The notes under the pieces are model-generated. The model was not told the DNA's origin. It searched no databases and was given only the letters and a program-made list of their open reading frames with translations. 64,000 nt of DNA, taken from the NCBI RefSeq assembly GCF_003860215.1, contig NZ_RQYH01000007.1, positions 62,001-126,000 on the forward strand, in the 5' to 3' direction. Below are positions 34,628-43,866 of this stretch, one piece after another (positions within the stretch are counted from its first letter, which is position 1; the number at the start of each line of letters is the position of its first letter). The DNA comes from Desulfovibrio sp. OH1186_COT-070 (GTDB taxonomy: Bacteria > Desulfobacterota > Desulfovibrionia > Desulfovibrionales > Desulfovibrionaceae). The translations under genes were made by a program, and so were the position numbers.

Positions 34628-35677
34628 ATGTCAGGAACCCACAGGGCCATTGCCGCCATCAAAAAGCAGCTCGGGCCGAAGCTCTGCATCATGGGGCACC
34701 ATTACCAGAATGACGCCGTGGTGCGCCATTGCGACATTGTGGGCGACTCGCTGGAGTTGGCCCGCCGCGTTCCCGATGTGGACGCCGCCCACATTGTCTT
34801 TTGCGGCGTGTACTTCATGGGAGAGTCCGCCGCGCTGCTGACCAGGCCGGGCCAGGGCGTCCACCTGCCCGATCCTGACGCCGACTGCATCATGTCGCGC
34901 ATGAGCCCGGCCCCGCTGGCCCGCAAGGTGCTGGAGCAGCTTTCCGCCACCGGGCGGAAAGTCCTGCCGCTGGCGTACGTCAACACCACCGTGGCCCTCA
35001 AGGCGGTGGTGGGAGAATACGGGGGAGCCGTCTGCACCTCGGCCAACGCCGCCACCATGCTGCGCTGGGCTTTGGAGCAAAGCGACAGCGTTCTTTTTCT
35101 GCCGGACAAAAATCTGGGCGAAAATACCGCCAATGCTCTGGGACTGGACAAAAGCCAGCGCCATGTCCTGCGCCTCTGCTCCCGTGGCCTGCAAGACCCC
35201 GCAGCGCCGGAACAGGCCCGCAAGCTGCTGCTCTGGCCCGGCTGTTGCGCCATCCACGCCCGCTTCAAACCGCAGGATGTTGCGAGAATGCGGGCGGCCC
35301 ACCCCGGTTGCCGCATCATCGCCCATCCCGAATGCCGTCAGGAAGTCATCAATGCCTGCGACGGCGCCGGCTCCACCTCCTTTCTCATTCAGGAGGCAGC
35401 CCGCGTGGCCGCCGCAACGCCCTCGACGCCGCTGGTCATCGGCACGGAAAACAATCTTGTTCACCGCCTGGCCAAACGCCATCCGGACTGCCGCATTCTC
35501 TCTCTGGGGCAGGCCCTGTGCCCCGACATGGCCAAGGTGACGGAAGAAAAGCTTCTTCAGCAACTGGAACGCATTGTCAACGCAACCGCTGTTCCTCTGG
35601 AGGTTCCGCCCGCCCTGCTCGCTCCGGCCCGCCTCTCCCTGACCCGCATGCTGGACGCATGCGCGAGGTTGCCATGA
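34628..35677 (+). CDS. nadA: NadA, quinolinate synthase
   Basis: A 349-residue 4Fe-4S enzyme condensing iminoaspartate (from NadB) with dihydroxyacetone phosphate to quinolinate. It carries IMGHHYQNDAVV at the start and three conserved cysteine sites, VFCGVYFMGESA, AVCTSANAATML and AHPECRQEV, which form the cluster. LPDKNLGENTA and GTENNLVHRL are also typical. The ATG follows GAGG with suitable spacing. The stop overlaps the nadB start by four bases (ATGA). Confidence 0.96.
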   Translation: MSGTHRAIAAIKKQLGPKLCIMGHHYQNDAVVRHCDIVGDSLELARRVPDVDAAHIVFCGVYFMGESAALLTRPGQGVHLPDPDADCIMSRMSPAPLARKVLEQLSATGRKVLPLAYVNTTVALKAVVGEYGGAVCTSANAATMLRWALEQSDSVLFLPDKNLGENTANALGLDKSQRHVLRLCSRGLQDPAAPEQARKLLLWPGCCAIHARFKPQDVARMRAAHPGCRIIAHPECRQEVINACDGAGSTSFLIQEAARVAAATPSTPLVIGTENNLVHRLAKRHPDCRILSLGQALCPDMAKVTEEKLLQQLERIVNATAVPLEVPPALLAPARLSLTRMLDACARLP

Positions 35678-37269
35678 CCAGATCCCGCCGCCATGTTCCC
35701 GTGCTGGTCATCGGTTCCGGCCTTGCCGGTTGCGCGGCAGCCCTGACCATTGCCGACTCCGGCTGCGAAGTCCTGCTGATCAACGCCGGGGACAGGCTCT
35801 CCGACGGCAATTCCCATCTGGCCCAGGGCGGCATCATCTATCGCGCCGAACCCGCCCCCGGTAAAAACGACCAACGCGCCCTGGCCGCAGACATTCTGGT
35901 GGCCGGGCACAAGTGGAACAGCACCAAGGCCGTGCGCCATCTGTGCAGGCAGGGGGCGCACTGCGTGGACGAAATGCTTGTCCGGCGAGCCCGCGTACCC
36001 TTTGACCGCAACTCCGACGGCAGCTTTCACCTGACCCGCGAAGGCGGGCACTGCGCGCCGCGCATCCTGCACTGCGCCGACTATTCCGGCAGGGCCATCA
36101 TGGAGGGGCTGGAAGCCCTGGTCACGGTCCATCCCCGCATCACCCTGCTGCACGGGCGGGCGGCCATCGACCTTCTGACCAGCCGCCACCACGCCAAAAA
36201 CTCCCAGCACCGCTACGACGTGAACAACCGCTGCCTGGGAGCCTATGTGCTGAACATGCAGACCGGCGAGCCGGAAACCATCCTTGCCGACTGGACCGTG
36301 CTGGCCACCGGCGGCGTGGGGCAGATTTTTCTGCACTCCACCAATACGCGGGGCTGTGTGGGCACGGGCGTGGCCATGGCCTTTCGCGCGGGGGTGGATC
36401 TGAGCAATCTGGAATTCATGCAGTTTCACCCCACCGCCCTGTACGAGGAGCGCAGCAACCGCCGCTCGCTGATCACCGAAGCCATGCGCGGCGAGGGAGC
36501 CCGCCTGCTGGACCATACGGGCCACGCCTTCATGCGCGACTATGACCCGCGCGGCGACCTTGCGCCCCGCGACGTGGTTTCCCAGGCCATGATGGACAAA
36601 ATGCTCCACAGCGACGCGCCCTGCCTTTTTCTGGACGTGAGCGGCGTCACCCAGGATCTGCCCACGCGCTTTCCCACGGTGTACGAAAAATGCCGGGAAG
36701 CGGGCATCGACATTCTGCGCGAACCCATCCCCGTTGTGCCTGCGGCGCACTATTTCTGCGGCGGCATCCTCACGGACACGCGCGGGCGAACCTCCCTGCG
36801 GGGCCTGTACGCCGTGGGCGAGTGCGCCTGCACCGGCCTGCACGGAGCCAACCGTCTGGCCAGCACCTCACTGCTGGAAGCTCTGGTCTGGGGCATGAGC
36901 TGCGGCAAGGATCTGGCCCGCCGCATTCCCCTCGAAAGCGGCCTGCCTGCGGCGCTGGTCGCGGCCATTCCCGACTGGCAGCACGAAGGCGACGAACGCC
37001 ATGACGACCCTGCCCTGGTGGCCCAGGACTGGGCCAACATCCGCAATACCATGTGGAACTATGTGGGCATTGCCCGTACCCACGCCCGCCTGCGCCGCGC
37101 TTTTGAAGACATGCGCAACCTCGTGCGCCACATCCACGATTTTTACAAGCGCACGCCCATTTCGCGGCGGTTGGTGGATCTGTTCCACGGCTCGCAAACC
37201 GCCTACATCATCACCCAGGCCGCCCTGCGCAACCGTACAAGCATCGGCTGCCACCGCCGCGTGGACTGA
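35674..37269 (+). CDS. nadB: NadB, L-aspartate oxidase
   Basis: A 531-residue FAD enzyme that oxidises L-aspartate to iminoaspartate. In anaerobes fumarate or another acceptor replaces oxygen. The FAD-binding N-terminus is VLVIGSGLAGCAAALTIADSG. NSHLAQGGIIY is the NadB form of the substrate-binding motif, and HPTALYEE, EAMRGEGARLLD and the C-terminal FAD block GLYAVGECACTGLHGANRLAS with SLLEALVWG follow. It starts within the nadA stop. The three nad genes complete the pathway from aspartate to nicotinate mononucleotide. Confidence 0.95.
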   Translation: MTRSRRHVPVLVIGSGLAGCAAALTIADSGCEVLLINAGDRLSDGNSHLAQGGIIYRAEPAPGKNDQRALAADILVAGHKWNSTKAVRHLCRQGAHCVDEMLVRRARVPFDRNSDGSFHLTREGGHCAPRILHCADYSGRAIMEGLEALVTVHPRITLLHGRAAIDLLTSRHHAKNSQHRYDVNNRCLGAYVLNMQTGEPETILADWTVLATGGVGQIFLHSTNTRGCVGTGVAMAFRAGVDLSNLEFMQFHPTALYEERSNRRSLITEAMRGEGARLLDHTGHAFMRDYDPRGDLAPRDVVSQAMMDKMLHSDAPCLFLDVSGVTQDLPTRFPTVYEKCREAGIDILREPIPVVPAAHYFCGGILTDTRGRTSLRGLYAVGECACTGLHGANRLASTSLLEALVWGMSCGKDLARRIPLESGLPAALVAAIPDWQHEGDERHDDPALVAQDWANIRNTMWNYVGIARTHARLRRAFEDMRNLVRHIHDFYKRTPISRRLVDLFHGSQTAYIITQAALRNRTSIGCHRRVD

Positions 37270-37301
37270 GCACGGCAAAAAAAGCGGGCACAAGGACTGT
37301 C

Positions 37302-38813
37302 ATGAAAAAACTACTTCTTGTCTGCGCTCTGACGGCGCTGGCCGCAGCCGCCATTCTGGCTCCGGGCATCGGGCTGAAAGCGCGCGTGGAAAGCGCCGTC
37401 CTGACCTGCCTCGAAGGCATGGGCGCAAGCCACTCCCCTGCCCTGCTGGTCACGGCGGGGGGAGTGACCTTTGACCCTGCCCGGCGCAGCGTCCGCCTGC
37501 AGAACGTCATGGCGCGCGCCCATGCGGGGCAGGACGTATCCGTCTACAGCGCGGCCGAAATCTCCTTCACCCTGCCGTGGCGCGTGCTGCCCGCCTTTAC
37601 CCCGCTGCGCTCCCTCCTCCGCACGGAAAACATGCTGCCTGTGGCCGGGGACATCACAATCCTTGACCTGAAAGCCTCTACAGGCTCGGGCCATGCGGGC
37701 GCCCGGCGCATTGCCGTGGACGTGCTGCGCGCCCAGGGGAATTTTTTGTGCGACATGCTGGACGGGCAGCCTGCGGACGCGGCCACGGCACTGCACCGCA
37801 TGGGTGCGGACACTGTCGCCCTTTCTTCCTTCACGCTGGCAGAGCCTCTTGCCCAAGGCATGCACCGGCTGAGCCTCGCCACAGCGTGGATGGAGGGGTG
37901 GCAGCAGGCGCGCATTGCCCGCATGCAGTTCGACGGCCTTGCCCTGCATCTGGGAAAGGACGAATATTTTCGGTGCAACAGTCTGGAACAAAAAGATGTC
38001 CACCTGCCCGAAGAAGCCCTGCTGCGCCGCCTGTGGGCCGCAGCAGCGCACGCGCAGGCAGATCCCGCAAGCCTGCACAACCTGTCCGCTCTGGGCGACG
38101 AAATTTTGTCTTCTCCTGTTCCCCTTGTGGCGCAGGCCCGCGCCACGGGGCTGGTGTTTGTGGAAAAGCCGCATGCGGCCGCCATCAGGGAAATCCGTTT
38201 TGACTGGATGCCCGGCAGCCCCGCACGCACAAAAGCCGAAATTCTCGGGCTGGACGTGCCCGCTGGCCTGCTCAGGGACGCCCTGCACATTTTGGGGCCG
38301 GCATTGCGTGCTGACATGACCTTTGAAAACGTGATCCTTGGCCCGTCCACACACCAAAAAACCCTGACCTTCAAGGCCGCGGGGCTGGGCGACGCTGTGT
38401 GCTCCCTCACCGTGCGCGCCTCCGGGGCAGGGGCGGCCGCGCTGTGGTTCGCCAGCTTCAGCGACATTTCCCTGACTTTTACAGACAACGGCCTTCTGGC
38501 CTGGATCGGGCGCAATATCAGCCCTGACCCCGCTCTTGCGGCAACGTTTCTGCGCAGGGCGGCGGCACTGCCGCACCTTGCTCCCACACAGCAAAACGCC
38601 GGACTGCGCGCCGCCCTGCAAACGTTTGCAGACAAACCCGGTACGCTGGAAATCCGCAGCCTGCCGGGAAAAACCCTGGATGCGAGCCAGAGCCTGACGC
38701 TTCTGCACGATCCCGGCTCCCTGTTCCGCCTTGCCGCTGTTCCGGGCACACAGGATCTGGAGGAGCAGATCCGCGCCCTGAATCTTCCCCCGTCCGGCCC
38801 TGCCCGCCCGTAA
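37302..38813 (+). CDS. Exported or membrane-anchored protein of unknown function
   Basis: A 503-residue protein with an N-terminal signal or anchor (MKKLLLVCALTALAAAAILAPG). The rest is soluble, with alternating strands and helices that recall AsmA/TamB-type or DUF945-like envelope proteins (LLVTAGGVTFDPARRSVRLQNV, ITILDLKAST, LKAEILGLDVPAG-like segments), but no family is firmly recognised. Codon use looks like its neighbours. It starts 32 bases after nadB and ends 30 bases before the aminotransferase gene, so it may be part of the same transcript without functional link. The large minus-strand frame across it is an antisense shadow. Confidence 0.6.
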   Translation: MKKLLLVCALTALAAAAILAPGIGLKARVESAVLTCLEGMGASHSPALLVTAGGVTFDPARRSVRLQNVMARAHAGQDVSVYSAAEISFTLPWRVLPAFTPLRSLLRTENMLPVAGDITILDLKASTGSGHAGARRIAVDVLRAQGNFLCDMLDGQPADAATALHRMGADTVALSSFTLAEPLAQGMHRLSLATAWMEGWQQARIARMQFDGLALHLGKDEYFRCNSLEQKDVHLPEEALLRRLWAAAAHAQADPASLHNLSALGDEILSSPVPLVAQARATGLVFVEKPHAAAIREIRFDWMPGSPARTKAEILGLDVPAGLLRDALHILGPALRADMTFENVILGPSTHQKTLTFKAAGLGDAVCSLTVRASGAGAAALWFASFSDISLTFTDNGLLAWIGRNISPDPALAATFLRRAAALPHLAPTQQNAGLRAALQTFADKPGTLEIRSLPGKTLDASQSLTLLHDPGSLFRLAAVPGTQDLEEQIRALNLPPSGPARP

Positions 38814-38843
38814 CTTTTTTGCAGCCCATTTGAGGTATCGCCC

Positions 38844-40031
38844 ATGCTCAACAAATTCCGTCTGCTCACTCCCGGCCCCACCCCCCTGCCCGAACGCGTG
38901 CGTCTGGCGCTGGCCAGAGATATGGTGCACCACAGAAAAAAAGAATTTGCGGCCGTCATGGAGCGGGTGCAGGAGCGCCTGCGCACGCTCTTCGGCACGC
39001 AAGACACGGTGCTGCCCCTCTCCTGCTCGGGCACCGGAGCCATGACCGCCGCAGTGTACAGCCTGTTCGCGCCGGGGCAGAAAGTGCTTGTGGTGGAAGG
39101 GGGCAAATTCGGCCAACGCTGGCGCGAGATCGCCGTATCGCGGGGGCTGGACGTCAGGAGCATTGACGTGCCCTGGGGGCAGGCGGTGCAGCCCCAGGCC
39201 GTGGCCGATGCCCTCCGGGACGACCCGTCGCTGGCGGGAGTGCTTCTTCAGCATTCGGAAACCTCCACAGGCGTGCTGCATCCCGTGCGGGAAGTGGCCG
39301 CCGTCACGCGAAAAAGCGCGGCCCTGCTGCTGGTGGACGGAATCTCCGCCGTGGGCCTGACCCCCTGCCCCATGGACCAGTGGGGCATTGACTGCCTGCT
39401 CACCGGCTCGCAAAAGGGCCTCATGCTGCCGCCCGGACTGGCCCTGCTGGCCCTTTCGCCCCGCGCCTGGGAGCGGGCGGAGAAACAGGCGCCGGGCTGT
39501 TTCTACTTCAACCTGCCCGGAGAAAAAGCCAAGCTGGCGCAAAAGCAGACCCTGTTCACCTCTCCGGTCAATCTCATCGCCGGCCTTGACGAAAGCCTTG
39601 CCGTGCTGTTGGAAAACGGCCTTGACGCCCTGTACGCCAAGCAGTGGGCGCTGACCATGCTGGCCCGCACAAGCCTGGCGGCCATGGGGCTGAAGCTTTT
39701 TGCCCAAACGGATTTTGCCTGGGGCATCACCAGCGTGCTCCTGCCGGACGGCATTGACGGTCGGGAAGTCCTGCGCCTGGCCGCAGAACGGCACGGCGTT
39801 TGCCTGGCTGGCGGCCAGGACCATCTCAAGGGCCGCATGGTGCGGGTGGGCCATATGGGCTGGGTGGACTGGAGCGACCTTCTGGGCGGCCTGTACGCGC
39901 TCAACCAGAGCCTCAAGGATGTCGGCGGCTACTGCGCCTCGCGCGATTATCTGGAACAGGGCATGGCCGCGTACCGGGCGGCGCTTCAGGGGCAGCCGGG
40001 GCAGGCCCTGCCGCCCATGCTGCACAGCTAG
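38844..40031 (+). CDS. Class V PLP-dependent aminotransferase (alanine-glyoxylate/serine-pyruvate type)
   Basis: A 395-residue enzyme of fold type I. LLTPGPTPLPERVRLAL opens the family, SCSGTGAMTAAVYSLF contacts the PLP phosphate, HSETSTGVLHPV and LLVDGISAVG contain the PLP-ring residues, and the Schiff-base lysine is in TGSQKGLMLPPGLA. The group includes alanine-glyoxylate and serine-pyruvate aminotransferases. In anaerobes related enzymes act in serine or alanine turnover; the exact amino donor is not determined by sequence. Confidence 0.92.
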   Translation: MLNKFRLLTPGPTPLPERVRLALARDMVHHRKKEFAAVMERVQERLRTLFGTQDTVLPLSCSGTGAMTAAVYSLFAPGQKVLVVEGGKFGQRWREIAVSRGLDVRSIDVPWGQAVQPQAVADALRDDPSLAGVLLQHSETSTGVLHPVREVAAVTRKSAALLLVDGISAVGLTPCPMDQWGIDCLLTGSQKGLMLPPGLALLALSPRAWERAEKQAPGCFYFNLPGEKAKLAQKQTLFTSPVNLIAGLDESLAVLLENGLDALYAKQWALTMLARTSLAAMGLKLFAQTDFAWGITSVLLPDGIDGREVLRLAAERHGVCLAGGQDHLKGRMVRVGHMGWVDWSDLLGGLYALNQSLKDVGGYCASRDYLEQGMAAYRAALQGQPGQALPPMLHS

Positions 40032-40118
40032 AGGCTCTGCCGCCCGAGGGCCTTGAAATAATCCCCTGAAGGTGGGACACTGCCGCAATGCGCGCCTCCA
40101 ACCCTTGAGGACACTGCC

Positions 40119-40433
40119 ATGAAAAAAGAAGACCATACCGGCCCCATGCCGGAAGTGACCTTTTCCACCTTTGTGCTTTCTCTGGCGTCTTCGGCTCTGG
40201 TGCATCTGGGCGAAGTGCCCAATCCCGAAACCGGGCAAACCGGTTTTGACCCGGACCTGTCCAAGCACAGCATCGACATTCTGGAAATGCTGCGCGCCAA
40301 GACGGAGAACGGCCTTGACGAGCAGGAAGCCAAGCTGCTGACCGGCATTCTGTACGAACTGCGCATGAAGTTCGTCATGAACTGCGACAGAACCGGCGCA
40401 TGCACAACAGACAGTGCGCCCGCAGGCAACTGA
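40119..40433 (+). CDS. DUF1844 protein
   Basis: A 104-residue small protein. The core FSTFVLSLASSALVHLGEVPNPETG and SIDILEMLRAKTENGLDEQEAKLLTGILYELRMKFV is the DUF1844 signature. The function is unknown. The tail has two cysteines (NCDRTGACTTD). It is followed after 22 bases by argC. Confidence 0.88.
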   Translation: MKKEDHTGPMPEVTFSTFVLSLASSALVHLGEVPNPETGQTGFDPDLSKHSIDILEMLRAKTENGLDEQEAKLLTGILYELRMKFVMNCDRTGACTTDSAPAGN

Positions 40434-40455
40434 CGCGAAACGCAAAGGATACGGC

Positions 40456-41511
40456 ATGAAAACCATTGACGTGGGGTTGGTGGGCATCACCGGGTATGCG
40501 GGCATGGAACTGGCGCGTCTGCTGGCGGGCCATCCCTCCATGCGCTTGCGCATGGCCTGTTCGCGCGCTGAAGCCGGAAAAAGGCTGGGCGACTATTATC
40601 CCTTTCTGAACGGCATGCCCGGCGCGGATACGGAAATCAGCGTTTTTGACCCGCAGCGGACCGCAGAAACGTGCGAAGTGGTTTTTCTGGCCGTGCCTGC
40701 GGGAACAGCCATGGACATGGCGGGGCAACTGCTTGCCGCAGGCGTGAAGGTGGTGGATTTTTCTGCGGATTTTCGCCTGCGCGATCCCGGAACTTACGCG
40801 GCCTGGTACAAACGCGAGCACACCCGCGCCGACCTGCTGCACAAGGCGGTCTACGGCCTGCCGGAATTCTACGCGCAGGACATTGCCCGCGCGCAGCTTG
40901 TGGCCAACCCCGGCTGCTACCCCACCTCCGTTCTTCTGGGCCTGCACGCCGCCATCAGGCACGGCCTGATCCACACCGACGACATGATCATCGACGCCAA
41001 ATCCGGAACAAGCGGGGCGGGACGCAAGGCAGCCGTTCCCACGCTTTTTTGCGAGGTGGCGGACACGTTTCGGGCATACGGCCTGCCCACGCACAGACAT
41101 ATTCCGGAAATCGAGCAGGAACTCTCGCTTCTGGCGCAACACAGCATACAGATCACGTTTTCCACTCACCTTGTGCCCATGAACCGCGGCATCCTTTCCA
41201 CCATCTATGCCCGCCTCAAAAATCCGGCAACGCGCCTCGCAGACGTGCGGCAGGCTTTTGGGCAAACCTGGCAAGACAGTCCCTGGGTGCGCGTTCTGCC
41301 CGAAGGCACCCTGCCCGAAACCCGCTTTGTGCGCGGCAGCATGTTCTGCGATATCGGTCTGGTTGTGGACGCCCGCACAGGCAGGCTGGTAATTCTTTCG
41401 GCCATCGACAATCTCTGCCGGGGCGCATCCGGGCAGGCGCTGGCCAATGCCAACCTCATGTGCAGCCTGCCCGTGAATACGGGCCTGAACAGTCTTGCGC
41501 CTCTGGTCTGA
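40456..41511 (+). CDS. argC: ArgC, N-acetyl-gamma-glutamyl-phosphate reductase
   Basis: A 351-residue enzyme of arginine synthesis that reduces N-acetylglutamyl phosphate to the semialdehyde with NADPH. The Rossmann start is GLVGITGYAGMELARLLAGHP, the catalytic cysteine is in VANPGCYPTSVLL, and KSGTSGAGRKA, HRHIPEIEQEL and FSTHLVPMNRGIL are family markers. ATG 40456 has AAAGGA upstream. No other arginine genes are adjacent in the window. Confidence 0.96.
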   Translation: MKTIDVGLVGITGYAGMELARLLAGHPSMRLRMACSRAEAGKRLGDYYPFLNGMPGADTEISVFDPQRTAETCEVVFLAVPAGTAMDMAGQLLAAGVKVVDFSADFRLRDPGTYAAWYKREHTRADLLHKAVYGLPEFYAQDIARAQLVANPGCYPTSVLLGLHAAIRHGLIHTDDMIIDAKSGTSGAGRKAAVPTLFCEVADTFRAYGLPTHRHIPEIEQELSLLAQHSIQITFSTHLVPMNRGILSTIYARLKNPATRLADVRQAFGQTWQDSPWVRVLPEGTLPETRFVRGSMFCDIGLVVDARTGRLVILSAIDNLCRGASGQALANANLMCSLPVNTGLNSLAPLV

Positions 41512-41530
41512 ACTCCTCCCGCGAAAAACC

Positions 41531-42631
41531 ATGCAACTGGAAAACGCTTTTCAGGATCCCCAGCTCTGCCGCACCCTGCTGCGCCGCCTTGAACAGACCC
41601 TCGCGGGGCGGCCCATGCGCTTTATGGAAGTTTGCGGCACGCATACCGTGACCATTTTCCATAGCGGCCTGCGCTCTCTCCTGCCTGCGGAAGTCGCCCA
41701 CCTGTCCGGGCCGGGCTGTCCCGTATGCGTTACCCACGAGGCGGAGGTGGCCGCGTTTCTGGACCTGGCCGCGCGCGACAGGGTCATTCTCGCCACGTTC
41801 GGCGACTTGCTGCGCGTGCCCGGCCCCGGCGGCCACAGCCTCAAGCATGCCCAGGCGCAGGGGGCGCGGGTGGAGATTGTCTATTCCCCCCTGGACGCCC
41901 TGACCCTGGCCGCCGCCAACCCCGGCGACACTGTGGTCTTTTTGGGCATAGGCTTTGAAACCACTGCCCCCACCGTGGCGGCAACCATGCTCGCCGCCCG
42001 GCAGCGGAATGTGCGCAATTTCTGCGTTTTTGCGCTGCACAAACTGGTGCCCCCAGCCCTGCGCGCCCTGCTGGAAGACAGCCAGTGCGCTGTGGACGCC
42101 TTTTTGCTGCCCGGCCATGTGTCCACAGTGCTGGGGCTTGAGCCCTACGCCTTTCTGGCGCGCGATCACGGCGTTCCCGGCGTTGTCGGAGGTTTTCAGC
42201 CCGTGGACATTCTGCTGGCCCTCTGCCTCATGGCCGAGCAACTGCGCGACGGCCTCCCGGCTGTGGTCAACGCCTATCCGCGCGCGGTGGACGATGGGGG
42301 CAACCCGCGCGCACGCGCCCTGCTGGACCAGTTTTTCATAGTCAAGGACGCCCTCTGGCGGGGCATCGGACGCATCCCCCAAAGCGGCCTTGCCGTCCGC
42401 CCGGAATACGCGGACATGGATGCACAACAAAGGCTGGGCCTTGTGCTGCCCCAGGTGCCTTCCCTGCCCGGATGCCGCTGCGGCGATGTGCTCAAGGGGC
42501 GCATTGCTCCTCCCGACTGCCCGCTTTTTGCCAGAAAGTGCACCCCGGCAAGCCCTGTGGGGCCATGCATGGTCTCCACCGAAGGCAGTTGCGCGGCCTA
42601 TTTCAAATATGCGGAGCAAAAAATCGTATGA
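41531..42631 (+). CDS. hypD: HypD, NiFe-hydrogenase maturation factor
   Basis: A 366-residue iron-sulfur scaffold on which the Fe(CN)2CO group is built with HypC. The motifs FMEVCGTHTVTIF, LSGPGCPVCVTHEAEV, ATFGDLLRVPGPGGHSL and GFETTAP are all present, as are the C-terminal cluster cysteines (CRCGDVLKG, CPLFARKC, VGPCMVSTEGSCAAY). The stop overlaps the hypE start by four bases. Other hyp genes are not in the window. Confidence 0.96.
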   Translation: MQLENAFQDPQLCRTLLRRLEQTLAGRPMRFMEVCGTHTVTIFHSGLRSLLPAEVAHLSGPGCPVCVTHEAEVAAFLDLAARDRVILATFGDLLRVPGPGGHSLKHAQAQGARVEIVYSPLDALTLAAANPGDTVVFLGIGFETTAPTVAATMLAARQRNVRNFCVFALHKLVPPALRALLEDSQCAVDAFLLPGHVSTVLGLEPYAFLARDHGVPGVVGGFQPVDILLALCLMAEQLRDGLPAVVNAYPRAVDDGGNPRARALLDQFFIVKDALWRGIGRIPQSGLAVRPEYADMDAQQRLGLVLPQVPSLPGCRCGDVLKGRIAPPDCPLFARKCTPASPVGPCMVSTEGSCAAYFKYAEQKIV

Positions 42632-43632
42632 CGCAGTGCCTTCTTCTGGACGCGGGCAGCGGCGGCAGGGCCTCCCAGCGCCTTGTGGCCCAATGCTTTG
42701 TGCGCCGTTTCGCCAACCCCCTGCTGGAACGCATGGACGACGCCGCGCTGCTTGCCGGTCTGGACGGCCCGCTGGCCATGAGCACGGATTCCTACACCGT
42801 GACCCCCCTTTTCTTCCCCGGCGGCAGCATCGGCACTCTGGCCGTGCACGGAACGGTCAATGACGTGACCATGCTGGGCGCGCGCCCGCACTATCTGAGC
42901 TGCGCCTTTATTCTGGAAGAGGGGCTGCCCCTGGAAACGCTGGAAAAAATCGCCGACGACATGGCCGCTGCCGCGCGCGAGGCGGATGTGCTCATTGTCA
43001 CCGGCGACACCAAGGTGGTTCCGCGCGGAGCGTGCGACAAAATTTTCATCAATACCACGGGGATAGGAAGTGTTTTTGCCGACCCTGTCCCGTCCGGGGC
43101 AGCGGCCAGGCCCGGCGATGCCGTGCTGGTCAGCGGCGCTGTGGGCGACCACGGCCTGACGGTCATGGCCTGCCGGGAAGACCTTTCCTTTCTCTCCGAT
43201 GTGCGTTCGGACTCCGCGCCCCTCAACCACATGATTGCCCGTGTGCTGGACGCTGCGGGAAAAGTCCATGTGTTGCGCGATCCCACGCGCGGGGGGTTGG
43301 CCACCACGCTCAACGAAATTGCCGAACAGTCCGGCGTTTCCATCCTGCTGGACGAAGCGGCTGTGCCCGTACACGAAAACGTGCGCAACGGCTGCTCCTT
43401 TCTGGGGCTGGACCCTCTGTATCTGGCCAATGAGGGCAAGTGCATCTGCATTCTGCCCGAAGACCGCGCCGCAGCCGCTCTTGACGCCATGCGCGCCTCT
43501 CCATACGGCAAAGAAGCTGCGCGCATCGGCACGGTGCAGGAAGGGAGACCGCAGGTCAGCCTGCAAACGCGCATCGGCGGGCAGCGCCTGCTGGGCATGC
43601 TGGAAGGCGCGCAACTGCCGCGCATCTGTTGA
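42628..43632 (+). CDS. hypE: HypE, hydrogenase maturation carbamoyl-dehydratase
   Basis: A 334-residue PurM-like ATPase that converts the carbamoyl group on its C-terminal cysteine to thiocyanate for cyanide ligand synthesis. DAGSGGRASQRL, STDSYTVTPLFFPGGSIG, GTVNDVTMLGARP, VTGDTKVVPRG and RDPTRGGLATTLNEIA are the ATP-binding blocks. It ends in the required PRIC tail with the acceptor cysteine. It is co-translated with hypD. Confidence 0.97.
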   Translation: MTQCLLLDAGSGGRASQRLVAQCFVRRFANPLLERMDDAALLAGLDGPLAMSTDSYTVTPLFFPGGSIGTLAVHGTVNDVTMLGARPHYLSCAFILEEGLPLETLEKIADDMAAAAREADVLIVTGDTKVVPRGACDKIFINTTGIGSVFADPVPSGAAARPGDAVLVSGAVGDHGLTVMACREDLSFLSDVRSDSAPLNHMIARVLDAAGKVHVLRDPTRGGLATTLNEIAEQSGVSILLDEAAVPVHENVRNGCSFLGLDPLYLANEGKCICILPEDRAAAALDAMRASPYGKEAARIGTVQEGRPQVSLQTRIGGQRLLGMLEGAQLPRIC

Positions 43633-43866
43633 CGGCCGTCTGCCCCTTCCAGGCATACGGCTTTCGCGGTTTCCGGCCGGGGCGCGGCAGGGCGTGGCCT
43701 GCGCGCGATTTTCGGCTCCTGTGTGCTGTCTTGCAATCCGCCTGTCTTTCGGGCAAAGATGCAAAAGGTGCGCGTGCCCCGGTGCAAGGCCGGAAAACGT
43801 CCCCGCCGGACGCTCGCCTCCCTGTTTCCCTGCAAAGGAACTTCAACAACCACGGAGGTTATGGCA
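43633..43866. other. 234-base gap between hypE and the TRAP transporter
   Basis: No gene-like frame was recognised. A weak RpoN-like TTGCA element at 43733 lacks the -24 GG. No clear promoter or terminator is seen. Confidence 0.3.

Noticed and set aside
37311-40553. A 1080-codon minus-strand frame over the 503-aa protein, aminotransferase and DUF1844 genes
   Set aside because: It is an antisense shadow; the plus-strand products are recognisable and have ribosome-binding sites.
43725-43740. Possible sigma-54 promoter before dctP (TGTGTGCTGTCTTGCA)
   Set aside because: The -12 TTGCA fits but the invariant GG at -24 is absent.
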